A DNA stretch of 64,000 bases from Axinella damicornis (lineage: Eukaryota > Porifera > Demospongiae > Axinellida > Axinellidae): positions 7,615,131 to 7,679,130 of the forward strand of contig OZ007509.1 in NCBI GenBank assembly GCA_963931865.1, written 5' to 3'. Under the pieces are notes generated by a model. The model was given only the letters and a program-made list of their open reading frames with translations, was not told the origin of the DNA and did not search any database. The translations under genes and the position numbers were made by a program. Position 1 is the first letter of the stretch. Every line of letters begins with the position of its first letter. Below are positions 29,701 to 36,076 of this stretch, one piece after another.

Positions 29701-32700
29701 CCGTCAGTCCCGGGGGACCTGGGTCCATAGGCTCTGCCTTCTCCAGGCCCTCGTTAGCCACCATCGTGGTAAACCCCTCGTCAAGTGAAGAAGTGAAACC
29801 CCTTGTTTATGTGCTTATTTGAGAGGTAAAGGCCATCATTAAATCATTTTAGTTTTTCGGAGAAAGCTTTTGCTTCTTGTTTGGTAGCTTTACTCACAGT
29901 ATTAATTCTAAGGATGCACTGCAGCTGTTATTAATAGAAAGCCACGCCTCCATGATGGCACAGTCCTGTACAATTAGATCTAAGCACAATCCTGGACAAG
30001 GATAACAGGTTGGTAGAAATTCCTTCTAGCAGTGAGCCACCAGACGACGAATTGCAGTAAAAACAAACCTCGAACACAAGTTACAATCACACAAGAAAGA
30101 GAACGCGACATGTGCATGTGCAATACCTTTGTGTTAACCTTCGACCTTTTGTTGCCTTATAAATGATGTCGTGTTCGCAGGATCGTAGAGCGTAGCCTGC
30201 CAAAACCACCACTGTTCGTAGTTTTCGGCGTAGTCTGCTACGGCAAAAGCGATGTGGTTTGAATGGAAAGTAGTTCAAGAACTGCTTTCGTTTGTAAGCT
30301 ATGCTTGACTATGAGAAAGAAAGGAGAAGAAGAAGAAGATGATGAAATCAGAATATTTCAGCTACATCTTTCTCTAGGATGCGTTTGCAAGTATTTTTTG
30401 TGGAACTGTCAGGCAGTATCATTCTATCTGCTTGCTTGGTATGTTTTTGTAGCTGCTTTGGCGGTTATCCTGCTAGTGCATCAATATGGTAAATTCAAAA
30501 AATTTCCTTGGCCATCCCTAAATAGAGAACGCTACCGCATTCGCATTCTCTGATATCCTATAACATGGATGAGTTGGCTTGCCATCAAAAAGCCTACCAT
30601 TCCTGGTCAAGTATCCAGCAATAAACTCTTTTAGGGTTTTAGTTTAATTTTATTTCAGGTGGTTAGCTATAGGAATGAATTAAAATGTAGGGCCATTCCA
30701 ATTTATTCAGTTGTCTTAATGGATTTCCCAGCTTGTTTTCTGCATGAGAAAAAAAATCAATTTTCCAAAACATGTAAACTACCTTTCCCTGTTCACGAAA
30801 GACTTTCGTGGATGCATGCGTAGTAGCACTATATAGCTGCAGGACGGTTAGTACAGATGCAAGACTCTGGCAATGTGAGACAATCCCAGAGCCACTGCCA
30901 GCATTGGGGCACTCATTCTACAAATCCTCAGACTCAGAAGTCTCTCGGAACCAAACTACCAGCAGTGGGAAGTTGAGTGCACTAGTAATGTGGATAATGC
31001 CATTTAGAGACCATCTGATGTCACAGGACTTGTACTTCAATTTGTTGCTCCCTGAAAAAAAAAACTATATAGATAGGGTACCTTTCAAACCTATGATAAC
31101 ATTAGCTGCAGCACTTTCTATATTGTGCTTCCAGGATAACAGGCAGGAATTGTTTATAGTATCCATGCAGAGTAATTCCAAAGAGAATACGGATCAGGGG
31201 TGTCACAAAAACAAACTTATGCTGACCTTCCAACCACGTACACTGTACCATTCCAGAAATCCTAATGAAATTGGAATGGCCTAGGTATATCAGCTGGAGA
31301 ATAATTTGACGATGAGGTAATTTAATTTTAATTGCATGTGGCTATATACATATGACACTGTATTCAATTCCACAGCTGGTGCGGACTATCAGGCTACTAC
31401 AGAGGATTTGCAGTTCTCACCTACCAGCAACAACCCCCAGTATCTGTTTGTCACCATCTTGATAGACACCTTGATTGAAGGCATCGAGACCATCAATCTC
31501 CAGCTGTCAGCTCCGCCTGGACAACCTTCAGTGTTCACCATCCAGCCTGACATGTCCAGTGCTACAATCCGCATTGAAGATAATGATGGTAAACCTTTAT
31601 TATTGCAACCAGACATGGCATCTTTGTGTATGGCAAGATGAAAATGCCAACAGAGCTTTTTATACTTCTGAGTAGGCAGGTGTATAGCTAGTTGGGATTC
31701 AACCATGAATACTAGTTTTTTTATAGTGTCTCATTTATTGCAACAAGAGCGCATAAGTAGGTCGCGCCCCCCGGAGTACTCCGCACGACCTACTTATGCG
31801 CTCTTGATTGCAACCAACTACCTAAGTGTGTAGCTGGCCTATACTTGTCCCCAACAGCTAACCAGACATACACATTATTATTTCGTGCACTTCCTAATGG
31901 ATTAATTTAACAACTATATACAGAAAAATGTCCTGAGAACCAATAACTGTACTCTGAACTACCTGTACCTTCAGCTCTACCCCCACCTGACGGTGCAATT
32001 GTCATCATCAATGATACTCCCGAAGTCACTATTACCAGCTCGACTACTGCCAGTGTGAGGGTAGATTTCACTGTAAGACCTGATGTGGCTGCTGTTGTCT
32101 GCTCACTGACTCCACAGCTTGTTGCCGACATAGACTGTAAGTGTCACACTGGTCCGAGATGACTAGAGATTACTAGGGATTACTACAGATTACTAGCCCC
32201 TAACATCATACACAAAATAATTCAGTCATGGTATACACAAAGTTACTTGTGAGTGTGGTGTTTTCCTATAATTGGGGTGGGATTGAGGAGCCCCACACTG
32301 ACATGATGTAGCTATAATTATGTGCAAGTATACATACAAACATGTTTGTTTGTTTGTATGTATCAAAAGGCGTTATGCATAATGTAAATCTACTCTTCTG
32401 CAAATAACCGAACGTTTCTTGTATCATCAAAAATTCTGACCTACTCAAATTTAACAAGTTGAGACGTCAACCGTGAACAATCTGCCTCTTCGATGGCTAC
32501 AACAAAGACCGAGACGACCACTCATGGACCTATGGGTACAACAATGGGGGCTACTGCATTGCAAAAAGACTACAAGAGTGTCATCTCTCTGAGTGGGGCA
32601 GACTATGTATACTGATTGTAAACAACGCCAGTGAGGCTTCAACTAAAAGTTGATTGATTGCTATGTACATACCTGCTCTAGCTCACCTCCACATGCTATA

Positions 32701-35266
32701 TACATTGATCTAACTAAGGGCTGTTGTTCAGCAGCAATGATAACAGGAATAAGGAATACGCAGGTGTGGATTATCGTCACAAGCTAAAAGGACCTGCATG
32801 CATATCCGTACTTCCAGGTCTCAGTGGAACAGCGACCTTCTCTGGGCTAAGTGCTGCATTTGGTAGGGTCATCTTCCTCAACATTCTAGCAACCAATGCT
32901 GCTGGTGCACAGATAGCCAATATCACAAGACAAGTTCGACTTGGTAAGCCATTTAACTTGTATTCACATCTGGTCATGTGATTTTGTTATAAATTATTCA
33001 GAAATCCTTGTATGAGGTTTGACAACACTAGAAACTGTAGAGTATAACCTGAGCTCAGATGATGTATTTGGTGAACATTTTGTACGTATTGACTAATTAG
33101 CGCTATTGTTCATCCCTCTCAGGTGAAAACAATGACTGTGCAGTCACCTTCCTCAACGCAGATGAAGATGCCGCAATTGTGTTTCAAGGGACTGTCTTCA
33201 TTCAGTGGGTAGAAATTGGACCTGTCGACTTCACTGATTGCAGAATCAATAATGGAAATTTCTTCCCATGTAAGCATTCCCACAATGATTAGATCGGGAC
33301 GGCTTCACACAGGAGTTGAGACCTCAGTATAAGCATCTTAAAATATCAACTCCATTCAATTGAATTTTTTCAAATGCATGAAACTTGATTCGGAAAGTCA
33401 CATATTTTAGCTAAGGGCTTTCTCCTGACACCTTGAAATGTTTATTCCGCTCCCAAGAGGTCCCTTTCTCATGTCACACAATTCATTGGTCTTGCTAGAT
33501 AATAATATCTACACAAGTTTCAGTAATTGCCCTGCACACGCATGCGTGGAGCAGGGTTAAGCATTTGGTTAAACGATTGCTAAACCCAACAATAAAAAAA
33601 TAGAATCTATCTGAGTCTGTGTACTTGATGGCGACCAAAGCGCTTCTATTCTATGCATCTCCAGCTCTGTAATGGTAGGGTCCACCATTTTAATACGGTC
33701 AGCAACTAAAATATGGGCATTCACGGGCTCTGGCACATGTTCATACCGAAGCAATTCCATGTCAAGTCATGCACTGCAGGGATCTTAGACTGAGAGATAG
33801 GCAGGCACGCAGGGTAAGTGTTCTATGAAGTGGTGGAAACATGAATGTACATGAACGAACGTGCAAACTAAGCTTCAACTCATCTCAGAAAGTAACTGTC
33901 ATACGATATACTGTTTGTGCTGAAGTCTTGTAAAACCATGCTTGTCATTCCTTGTTTGTCAAGCAACAGAGAATAGATATGGTAGTGGATCTAGTCGCAC
34001 TCACTCAAGGAAAATGGCTAGTAAACAGTTGGTCTTTCCCTGTGAATCACTTTTGACTTAACTTCCCTCCACCCTGAGCTCTCAATCCTCATACGTAACT
34101 GTGTCAGCGCCAGCAGCAATTTAGCTCACAATAGATGCGATCGGTAACATCATATTAGTGTTGAGGTAAGTACAAACACAGGCACACAGTCATACACTGT
34201 TCAGCGTAGGCTCGTTCCTAGGCCTCTCCAGGGCTATATTTGGTGTTCAGACTTGGGATTCGTGGAATAAGGTAGGAACAGCTTTTGTCACTTGCGGTGT
34301 CCGAGGTTTTGTTTGTATATGGAATAGCCTCGTACCCAGGCCTTCAAATCACGATTTGAAGGCCTGGGTACGAGGCTATATATGGAAGAGCCTGGGAACG
34401 AAGGTGTCCTTGATAGGTTTTACACTGATCATTTCTCTCCTGTCTGATGATCAAAGAAGCATCCCTTGTTTAGATGTAGCATCTTAGATTTATCAGACCA
34501 GATATAATTTTCTATAAGAAGCACACACTCTCTATTAACTTTTATGTGATTCACTCTTGGACTACTCAGACTAACCATAAATATAGGAACTGTTCCATTA
34601 TTTTGCCCTGATTAATTAACCACTAAGGATTTGTGTGACCATGCATGTGTCTTGCCTACATGTACCTCAGTCACCAACACAACGTACCCAGTGCATGCAG
34701 TTCCCCAGGAACAATGGTTCCTTCAGCCTATAGGGTTGGTCACTGCAGTTGTATGCAGTTACTGTCCACACAACTTCACGGATGCAACATGAATTGTGTT
34801 TTGGAATGTAAGCAGAAGTGCAGGTGGATTCTTCTCTCAAAGTAGAACCCACTGCAGTGTGCCTACCATACATACATAACTGGACCACTTAGCTACATTC
34901 GCCTGGTGTCCATTCCTAATTGGGGCGAGCCCAAGCAAGCCCCACATGTAGACGAGTTCGTGCTATGTATATAATATAACGAGTTCATTCTATGTATATA
35001 ATTATGTCTGTCATTCGTTGTACCGAATATCACTTGCAACAAGCAAACACGATTGTCTCATTTCTGGTGCATGTTTCATCAATTTTCTCCATTCCCTGAT
35101 GATTATTTTGTTGAAATCAATTCTGTATATTCTGTTCTTTCTTTCAGGTACCTCTCCATTTCAGAGCAGCAGCTTGGATCCTGGCTCCTATAATTTGAGG
35201 GTTAGACCAAATGGACCCAATTGCGTGAGGAGAATCCGGCGTAACGTAATGTTCATCATACAGTAA
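1..35266 (+). CDS. Giant Calx-beta repeat extracellular protein, 3' part (42 exons, 5' end outside window)
   Basis: Multi-exon gene entering from the left; the first exon seen starts at 559 and the stop is at 35264-35266. The exons give about 2,350 residues: 19 Calx-beta domains, then two cysteine-containing Ig-like modules. Calx-beta domains are beta-sandwich, often calcium-binding units found in Na/Ca exchangers, integrin beta-4, FREM, ADGRV1 and sponge aggregation factors. Each domain is split into an A half (strands with a V-C-V core, ending near G-T-A) and a B half (starting P-x-D-Y, then F-x-S-x-P, acidic I-x-x-D/E-x-x-x-E, ending V-T-I-x-D). All introns are phase 1, so exons can be duplicated or skipped without shifting frame. 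No membrane segment or Wreath domain is seen here. A secreted adhesion or matrix role resembling sponge aggregation factors is an inference. The start codon and signal peptide must lie to the left. Confidence 0.85.
559..1437 (+). CDS. Calx-beta domain 1 (exons 559-699 and 1222-1437)
   Basis: Exon A opens after TGCCACAG at 558 and ends before GTATAT at 700. Exon B opens after TTCTGTAG at 1221 and ends before GTGAGT at 1438. Both are bounded by phase 1 introns. Exon B is the longest B half in the array (216 nt), and its start reads A-G-D-F rather than P-D-D-Y. The B half ends V-V-I-I-D-D-D-S, the usual closing strand. It is well diverged from domains 7-17, so it belongs to the older part of the array. 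Confidence 0.8.
1540..2100. repeat. Minisatellite, about 34-bp units in 68-bp pairs
   Basis: Variants of TAGCAACCCATTGATACATC alternating with CATAGCCATGCACC repeat through this stretch of the intron after exon 2. Units diverge toward the 3' side. Confidence 0.9.
2230..2665 (-). repeat. Composite dispersed repeat with internal minisatellite, copy 1
   Basis: Unique ends flank about eight variants of a 27-30 bp unit (CAGCTGCTGCTCCCCGATTG plus CATCCGCTT) at 2310-2520; the other end abuts a CA tract. The same module occurs in opposite orientation at 36763-37180, including both flanks (GGAAGTGGGATGTTC side and the GAGAGCTGTCC..ATTACTCA side). Confidence 0.85.
2645..2760. repeat. CA microsatellite, interrupted
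   Basis: CA repeats over about 115 bp, interrupted by CGCGCACATA and CATA units. It lies just before Calx-beta exon 3. Confidence 0.95.
2840..3410 (+). CDS. Calx-beta domain 2 (exons 2840-2977 and 3210-3410)
   Basis: Exon A follows TTCATCCAG and ends before GTAAGT at 2978. Exon B follows CACATCAG and ends before GTACGT at 3411. The A half has the V-E-V-x-F-x-Q start and E-S-D-G-x-V turn seen throughout the array. The B half has P-T-D-Y, the F-S-P-G-S-S strand and an acidic D-G-V-V-E-D-T-E loop expected for calcium binding in this family. Intron phase is 1 on both sides. Confidence 0.85.
4275..5872 (+). CDS. Calx-beta domain 3 (exons 4275-4412 and 5672-5872)
   Basis: Exon A (138 nt) follows CTCTGTAG and ends before GTAGGT. 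It has no start codon in its frame, so simple ORF finding misses it, but translation in phase 1 gives the standard A half with the T-E-D-S-G turn and E-R-N-V-A-T-T-V strand. Exon B follows TTCAACAG and ends before GTAAGA at 5873, with P-F-D-Y, F-S-P-G-S and V-T-I-I-D-S-D. The 1.26-kb intron between the halves contains the foldback element at 4939-5050. Confidence 0.8.
4939..5050. mobile_element. Palindromic mini-element, 112 bp, with 9-bp target duplication
   Basis: Starts TAGTCTCGGCCCCAGACCC and ends as its reverse complement, with arms of about 52 bases. It is flanked by the direct repeat GGGTGAGCC at 4930-4938 and 5051-5059. It is the longest member of the TAGYCTCG family described in the findings and is distinct in its inner arm sequence. 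Confidence 0.85.
6635..7570 (+). CDS. Calx-beta domain 4 (exons 6635-6772 and 7370-7570)
   Basis: Exon A follows ACCTTGCAG and ends before GTGAGA at 6773. Exon B follows CATTTGCAG and ends before GTACGT at 7571. The B half starts P-M-D-I, so the usual aromatic of the P-x-D-Y motif is replaced by Ile. The acidic loop E-D-D-L-V-I-E-E-P and the closing V-T-I-T-D-N-D are intact. Phase 1 introns on both sides. Confidence 0.82.
8409..8502. mobile_element. Palindromic mini-element, 94 bp, with 9-bp target duplication
   Basis: Arms TAGCCTCGTACCCAGTCCCA and onward are an almost perfect palindrome centred near 8455. The flanking repeat CAAGCCTAT occurs at 8400-8408 and 8503-8511. Confidence 0.9.
8587..9515 (+). 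CDS. Calx-beta domain 5 (exons 8587-8727 and 9321-9515)
   Basis: Exon A follows TCATTACAG and ends before GTAAGC at 8728. Exon B follows TCTCAACAG and ends before GTATAT at 9516. The B half carries D-V-D-Y, a single Cys in the M-C-R-S-F strand, the acidic E-D-T-E-K-E-P-V-E loop and closing V-S-I-N-D-S-T. One palindromic mini-element (9167-9261) lies in the intron inside the domain and its close relative (8409-8502) in the intron before it. Confidence 0.82.
9167..9261. mobile_element. Palindromic mini-element, 95 bp, with 9-bp target duplication
   Basis: Nearly the same sequence as 8409-8502 but at an independent site: the flanks are GGTCCTGTG at 9158-9166 and 9262-9270. Arms are perfect apart from a 3-base centre. 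Confidence 0.92.
9641..10188 (+). CDS. Calx-beta domain 6 (exons 9641-9781 and 9991-10188)
   Basis: Exon A follows TTTATTGCAG and ends before GTAGGC at 9782. Like domain 3 it is invisible to start-codon ORF calling, but the phase 1 frame gives an A half with two Cys (E-C-V-V-T-V-C-I) and an S-A-T-G end. Exon B follows TACTTTCAG and ends before GTAGGG, with G-D-D-Y, F-T-S-A-P-S-R and V-T-I-N-D-D-T. It is the last of the strongly diverged domains before the recently amplified block. Confidence 0.8.
10435..11008 (+). CDS. Calx-beta domain 7, P family (exons 10435-10575 and 10808-11008)
   Basis: First of the P-family copies (domains 7, 8, 11, 15), recognised by the A half V-Q-V-E-F-A-Q and [11 protein letters not shown]. 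Exon A ends before GTGAGT at 10576. Exon B follows TACATAG and ends before GTAAGT at 11009. The B half is nearly identical to those of domains 8, 11 and 15 (P-D-D-Y-T-A-V-S, acidic E-D-G-V-V-E-P-T-E). Flanking intron sequence is shared as well, so whole genomic units were copied, not only exons. Confidence 0.88.
11376..11958 (+). CDS. Calx-beta domain 8, P family (exons 11376-11522 and 11758-11958)
   Basis: Near-duplicate of domain 7 about 0.95 kb upstream. Exon A is 147 nt because of a two-codon insertion (L-Q) after V-E-F-A-Q, most likely a local slip in CAGCTGCAGCC. Exon B ends before GTAAGT at 11959. The intron that follows exon B is nearly identical to the one following exon 24 at 19428, which marks a duplication junction. 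Confidence 0.88.
12090..12265 (-). mobile_element. tRNA-Ser-derived SINE, copy 1 (5' truncated body)
   Basis: On the - strand the head reads GGCCGAGTGGTTAAAGCATT (A box), then GACTGCTTATCGAAA, then a B-box region with a damaged GGTTAGAGCC. The body has the TCTCCTA..GAGTCAA..CAGCTCTACC block. It is paralogous to the copy at 19793-19980 because the surrounding intron was duplicated. Confidence 0.78.
12388..14611 (+). CDS. Calx-beta domain 9, Q family (exons 12388-12528 and 14417-14611)
   Basis: Exon A follows CCCTTTCAG and ends before GTAAGT at 12529. Exon B follows CTATGTAG and ends before GTAAGT at 14612. The intron inside the domain is about 1.9 kb and holds a reverse-oriented dispersed repeat. 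The partner copy is domain 13. The donor of exon B is tandemly duplicated: a second GTAAGT lies 27 bp downstream at 14639, in frame, and its use would add nine residues. Confidence 0.87.
12704..13050 (-). mobile_element. Dispersed element, reverse copy 3
   Basis: On the - strand the module CCATGGCGGCCAAAGGGAAG..CAGGGTGAGTTTCGG is followed by a second module CAAGCAATGGTGGCAGACAA..CAAGGTGAGCTTC. It is shared with 20925-21275 through the block duplication. Confidence 0.75.
15141..16003 (+). CDS. Calx-beta domain 10, R family (exons 15141-15278 and 15809-16003)
   Basis: Exon A follows TTTGTTGCAG and ends before GTGAGT at 15279. Exon B follows CTATTTAG and ends before GTAAGT at 16004. The R family is marked by F-M-A-S-E in the A half and by an N-F-T-I-V/I-D-S-T end in the B half. 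The partner copy is domain 14. Confidence 0.87.
16371..17631 (+). CDS. Calx-beta domain 11, P family (exons 16371-16511 and 17431-17631)
   Basis: Exon A follows TTTATTGCAG and ends before GTGAGT at 16512. Exon B follows TACATAG at 17430 and ends before GTAAGT at 17632. The intron within the domain is 919 bp, against 235 bp in the otherwise matching domain 15, because an insertion of about 680 bp (16661-17341) separates the halves. Confidence 0.88.
16661..17341. mobile_element. Insertion with TACCCCGCGC terminal repeats
   Basis: Compared with the paralogous intron at 23980, about 680 bp is inserted here. Ends TACCCCGCGC (16662) and GCGCGGGGTA (17319) are complementary. A related copy is at 33528-33816 and a fragment near 40360-40410. 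No coding capacity is seen. Confidence 0.75.
17195..17228. mobile_element. Palindromic mini-element, 34 bp, with 9-bp target duplication
   Basis: Just two 17-base arms (TAGCCTCGTTCCCAGGG and its complement). Flanks are ATGCGATAG at 17186-17194 and ATGCAATAG at 17229-17237, one mismatch. It is nested inside the larger insertion at 16661-17341. Confidence 0.82.
18868..19427 (+). CDS. Calx-beta domain 12, S family (exons 18868-19011 and 19224-19427)
   Basis: Exon A follows CACTTGCAG and ends before GTGAGT at 19012; it is one codon longer than its sisters (an extra Gly before V-E-L-N-R). Exon B follows CTATGTAG and ends before GTAAGT at 19428. The last 30 or so bases of exon B and the following intron match exon 16, not its closest family member exon 32, so a recombination breakpoint lies inside the exon's conserved 3' end. 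Confidence 0.87.
19793..19980 (-). mobile_element. tRNA-Ser-derived SINE, copy 2
   Basis: On the - strand: CTGGTGGCCGAGTGGTTAAA, GACTGCTAATCGAAA (anticodon-loop region like tRNA-Ser GCT) and GGTTCGAGCC (B box). It lacks the long variable arm of a true tRNA-Ser. The body continues with the same CAGCTCTACC segment as the other copies. Confidence 0.82.
20136..22358 (+). CDS. Calx-beta domain 13, Q family (exons 20136-20276 and 22164-22358)
   Basis: Partner of domain 9. Exon A differs from exon 17 by very few bases (one Phe-to-Val change is visible). Exon B ends before GTAAGT at 22359 and has the single donor that is duplicated in domain 9. The internal intron carries an extra insertion of about 490 bp (20434-20924) absent from domain 9. 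Confidence 0.87.
20434..20924 (+). mobile_element. Dispersed element with two ATG/mini-exon/donor modules, copy 1
   Basis: Starts GTTCGAGGGGCAACCGC and ends GCTACCAGGAGTG, an inverted match to CACTCCTGGTAGC near its left end. Inside are two tandem, diverged modules of about 170 bp: GAGCAATGGCGACCAAAAGG..GGTGAGTTT and GAGCAATGGCGGCCACGGCG..GGTGAGTTT. It is absent from the paralogous site near 12690, so it inserted after the block duplication. Confidence 0.8.
20925..21275 (-). mobile_element. Dispersed element, reverse copy 4 (duplicate of copy 3)
   Basis: Paralogue of 12704-13050 with small differences, directly next to the later insertion 20434-20924 in opposite orientation, which makes an inverted pair. 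Confidence 0.75.
22741..23319 (+). CDS. Calx-beta domain 14, R family (exons 22741-22875 and 23125-23319)
   Basis: Partner of domain 10. The acceptor of exon A has changed: domain 10 uses TTGCAG at 15135-15140, while here the same position reads TTGAAG. Splicing may use this AAG at 22740 or shift to the TTAG that ends at 22734, which would add two codons in frame (E, G). Exon B follows CTATTTAG and ends before GTAAGT at 23320. Confidence 0.82.
23694..24270 (+). CDS. Calx-beta domain 15, P family (exons 23694-23834 and 24070-24270)
   Basis: Partner of domain 11, without the transposon insertion. Exon A follows TTATTGCAG and ends before GTGAGT at 23835. Exon B follows TACATAG at 24069 and ends before GTAAGT at 24271. 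The B half differs from domain 7 only in scattered positions, for example G-D-Y for D-D-Y. Confidence 0.88.
24770..24925. repeat. 21-bp minisatellite (about 7 units)
   Basis: Units of GTACGTAGCAGTACAGTGGC plus AA. The paralogous intron near 18150-18190 has only about one and a half units, so the array grew after the block duplication. Confidence 0.9.
25596..26171 (+). CDS. Calx-beta domain 16, S family (exons 25596-25736 and 25965-26171)
   Basis: Partner of domain 12. Exon A follows TTTGCAG and ends before GTGAGT at 25737. Exon B (207 nt) follows CTATGTAG and ends before GTAAGT at 26172. It has one extra proline codon in the P-P-P-Q-A-V stretch compared with domain 12. The intron after exon B resembles the one after exon 14, another sign of mosaic exchange among copies. 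Confidence 0.88.
26589..27153. mobile_element. Foldback element, 565 bp, with 7-bp target duplication
   Basis: Terminal arms of about 60 bases start CAGGAGCGCATGAGCCG and end as the complement. The flanking direct repeat TTGGTAA lies at 26582-26588 and 27154-27160. The interior shows no convincing protein. It sits in the intron between Calx-beta domains 16 and 17. Confidence 0.9.
27292..27846 (+). CDS. Calx-beta domain 17, S family (exons 27292-27432 and 27655-27846)
   Basis: Second S copy in a row, about 1.7 kb after domain 16. Exon A follows CACTTGCAG and ends before GTGAGT at 27433. Exon B follows CCATGTAG and ends before GTACGT at 27847. The B half ends V-T-I-M-D-G, with Met where the family has Thr or Ile. 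It is the last recently amplified copy. Confidence 0.87.
28189..28623 (+). CDS. Calx-beta domain 18 (exons 28189-28335 and 28417-28623)
   Basis: Diverged copy. Exon A follows CCCTGCAG and ends before GTATGG. Exon B follows TACCACAG and ends before GTAAGT at 28624. The intron between them is only 81 bp, the shortest in the gene. The A half ends V-E-S-G-T-A-T-A and the B half starts G-M-D-Y. The acidic loop [10 protein letters not shown] and closing I-A-I-T-D-N-D are present. Confidence 0.84.
29017..31588 (+). CDS. Calx-beta domain 19 (exons 29017-29166 and 31376-31588)
   Basis: Last Calx-beta domain. Exon A follows a 220-bp CT-rich tract ending CTCTTCAG and closes before GTAAGC at 29167, ending T-S-D-G-T-A-E-G. 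Exon B follows ATTCCACAG and ends before GTAAAC at 31589, with G-A-D-Y and a long S-A-P-P-G-Q-P loop before the closing I-R-I-E-D-N-D. The 2.2-kb intron inside the domain holds a SINE between inverted arms. Confidence 0.84.
29366..29885. repeat. Inverted arms enclosing a SINE
   Basis: 29366-29460 (CTTTCTCCGAAAAACTATAG..GATGGCCTATATATACCTCTC) pairs with 29799-29885 in reverse. The spacer is mostly the SINE 29515-29785. The arms may be ends of an older foldback element; they are open for about 50 codons ([10 protein letters not shown]), without a recognised family. Confidence 0.65.
29515..29785 (+). mobile_element. tRNA-Ser-derived SINE, copy 3 (long body)
   Basis: Head: GAGTGGTTAAAGCATTTGAC, GACTGCTAATCGAAA and B box GGTTCGAATCC at 29559-29569. 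The body runs through AGTTGACTCAGCTCTACCC, a GGCGTTTCACCTGAAA block and CCTTCGGAGGGGATGTAAAG to GGTAAACCCCTC. It lies between two inverted arms in the intron of Calx-beta domain 19. Confidence 0.88.
31744..31806. mobile_element. Foldback element, 63 bp, with 7-bp target duplication
   Basis: Starts CAAGAGCGCATAAGTAGGTC and ends as its complement around a short GC-rich centre. The flanking repeat ATTGCAA lies at 31737-31743 and 31807-31813. Confidence 0.9.
31975..32943 (+). CDS. Ig-like cysteine module 1 (exons 31975-32136 and 32818-32943)
   Basis: Exon 39 follows ACCTTCAG and ends before GTAAGT at 32137. It finishes a strand (A-I-V-I-I-N-D-T-P), then reads [16 protein letters not shown] and ends with the first base of a Cys codon. 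Exon 40 follows CTTCCAG at 32817 and completes it, then reads G-T-A-T-F-S-G-L and L-A-T-N-A-A-G. This is the pattern C-S-L-D..C..S-P..G-L..G..F-x-V-x-A-x-D of Ig-like modules known from bacterial and animal surface proteins. The exon 40 start was chosen because it alone keeps phase 1 and rebuilds the second Cys. An ORF running further upstream in the same frame is probably intronic. Confidence 0.7.
33123..35266 (+). CDS. Ig-like cysteine module 2 and C-terminus (exons 33123-33269 and 35148-35266)
   Basis: Exon 41 follows CCTCTCAG and ends before GTAAGC at 33270. It reads N-D-C-A-V-T-F early and later [13 protein letters not shown], then the first base of a Cys. Exon 42 follows TTTCTTTCAG, completes the Cys and reads [16 protein letters not shown], the same C..C-T-S-P..L..G pattern as module 1. 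It ends in a basic stretch (V-R-R-I-R-R) and a TAA at 35264-35266. A weak in-frame donor in exon 42 (GTAACG at 35241) would remove this stop, so a further exon cannot be ruled out. Confidence 0.68.
33528..33816. mobile_element. Shorter relative of the TACCCCGCGC element
   Basis: Starts TGCCCTGCACACGCATGCGT, then GCAGGGTTAAGCATTTGGTT like the 16662 copy, and ends CACGCAGGGTAAGTGTTCTA like its right side. It lies in the last intron of the Calx-beta gene. Confidence 0.65.
34325..34378. mobile_element. Palindromic mini-element, 54 bp, with 9-bp target duplication
   Basis: A perfect palindrome with 27-base arms beginning TAGCCTCGTACCCAGGCC. The flanking repeat TATATGGAA lies at 34316-34324 and 34379-34387. 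It sits in the last intron of the Calx-beta gene. Confidence 0.92.
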
Positions 35267-35789
35267 CATGATAACTGCGGTTTTGTAACACTACCATACT
35301 TGGAAATTTTTTTATGTGTGTATAGATACTACATCGAAATTCATGTTTTATGCAGATTGACTGATTTTATCCCAAGCTAGCTATGTAGTGAGCTGGTATA
35401 TCTGACTGAAGTAGTTCATGTAGCTACTATACTATTGTGTTGCTGTTGTGATTCACTGAAATAGATATCAGTTCAGATTGCACGACCCAAAGTGTGTGTG
35501 TGTGGTGCTGTTTGCATGTGTGTGTGTGTGTGTGTTTGCATGTGTGTATATTGTAATAGTCACAAACATGTTGATAGGAGGCATTGCTATTGCTACTTCT
35601 GGCGCCGGCTCTGCAACATCCAATCACCCAGTCGTTCCATGCTGACACCAGATGCTACTGTTGGCTCAGAGGACTGAATTAGACCGCAGTTACACAAGGA
35701 AACGAGCTTTCTTACGGTACACATCTGTACCTCTTCATACTGCTCTTATTTACAGCTCCTCCCCAGTTTTTTGTTGATTACTGCATGGC

Positions 35790-35795
35790 AATAAA
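35790..35795 (+). promoter_or_regulatory. Candidate polyadenylation signal of the Calx-beta gene
   Basis: AATAAA lies 524 bp after the stop at 35266 and before the convergent gene's last exon at 36077. No cleavage site can be seen directly. Confidence 0.35.
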
Positions 35796-36076
35796 AAACA
35801 AAAAGCTGGAACTATATAACCTCATTCCAAGGATTGATGATACGAGGATTGGATGTGAAGTCTGTCTATGCACTGCCAACATTAATTATTCTGATGCTGG
35901 CAAGGGAACATATGGCAGTGGCTGGAAACTATATACAACTGTAATATCAGTCTTAGACTAGTAGTCACACTAGCTACAATGTGATAGCTTTAAAAAAAAG
36001 CAATTATTGTGTAAAACTTATAAAACATCGCTGTTTGTATCCAGTTTGTATACAGTGCACGTTAGCTACCTGTCTC

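Noticed and set aside
30263..30553. 96-codon ORF with a hydrophobic stretch in the domain 19 intron
   Set aside because: The end of this stretch recurs at 63070-63120 as part of a dispersed repeat; no splice link to the gene.
32461..32653. Open frame between exons 39 and 40 ([10 protein letters not shown] and more)
   Set aside because: It cannot be placed between the phase 1 exons, has no matching splice sites, and the module is complete without it.
32724..32817. Extension of exon 40 upstream to about 32724 in the same frame
   Set aside because: No acceptor there gives phase 1; the CTTCCAG at 32817 keeps phase and restores the second Cys of the module.
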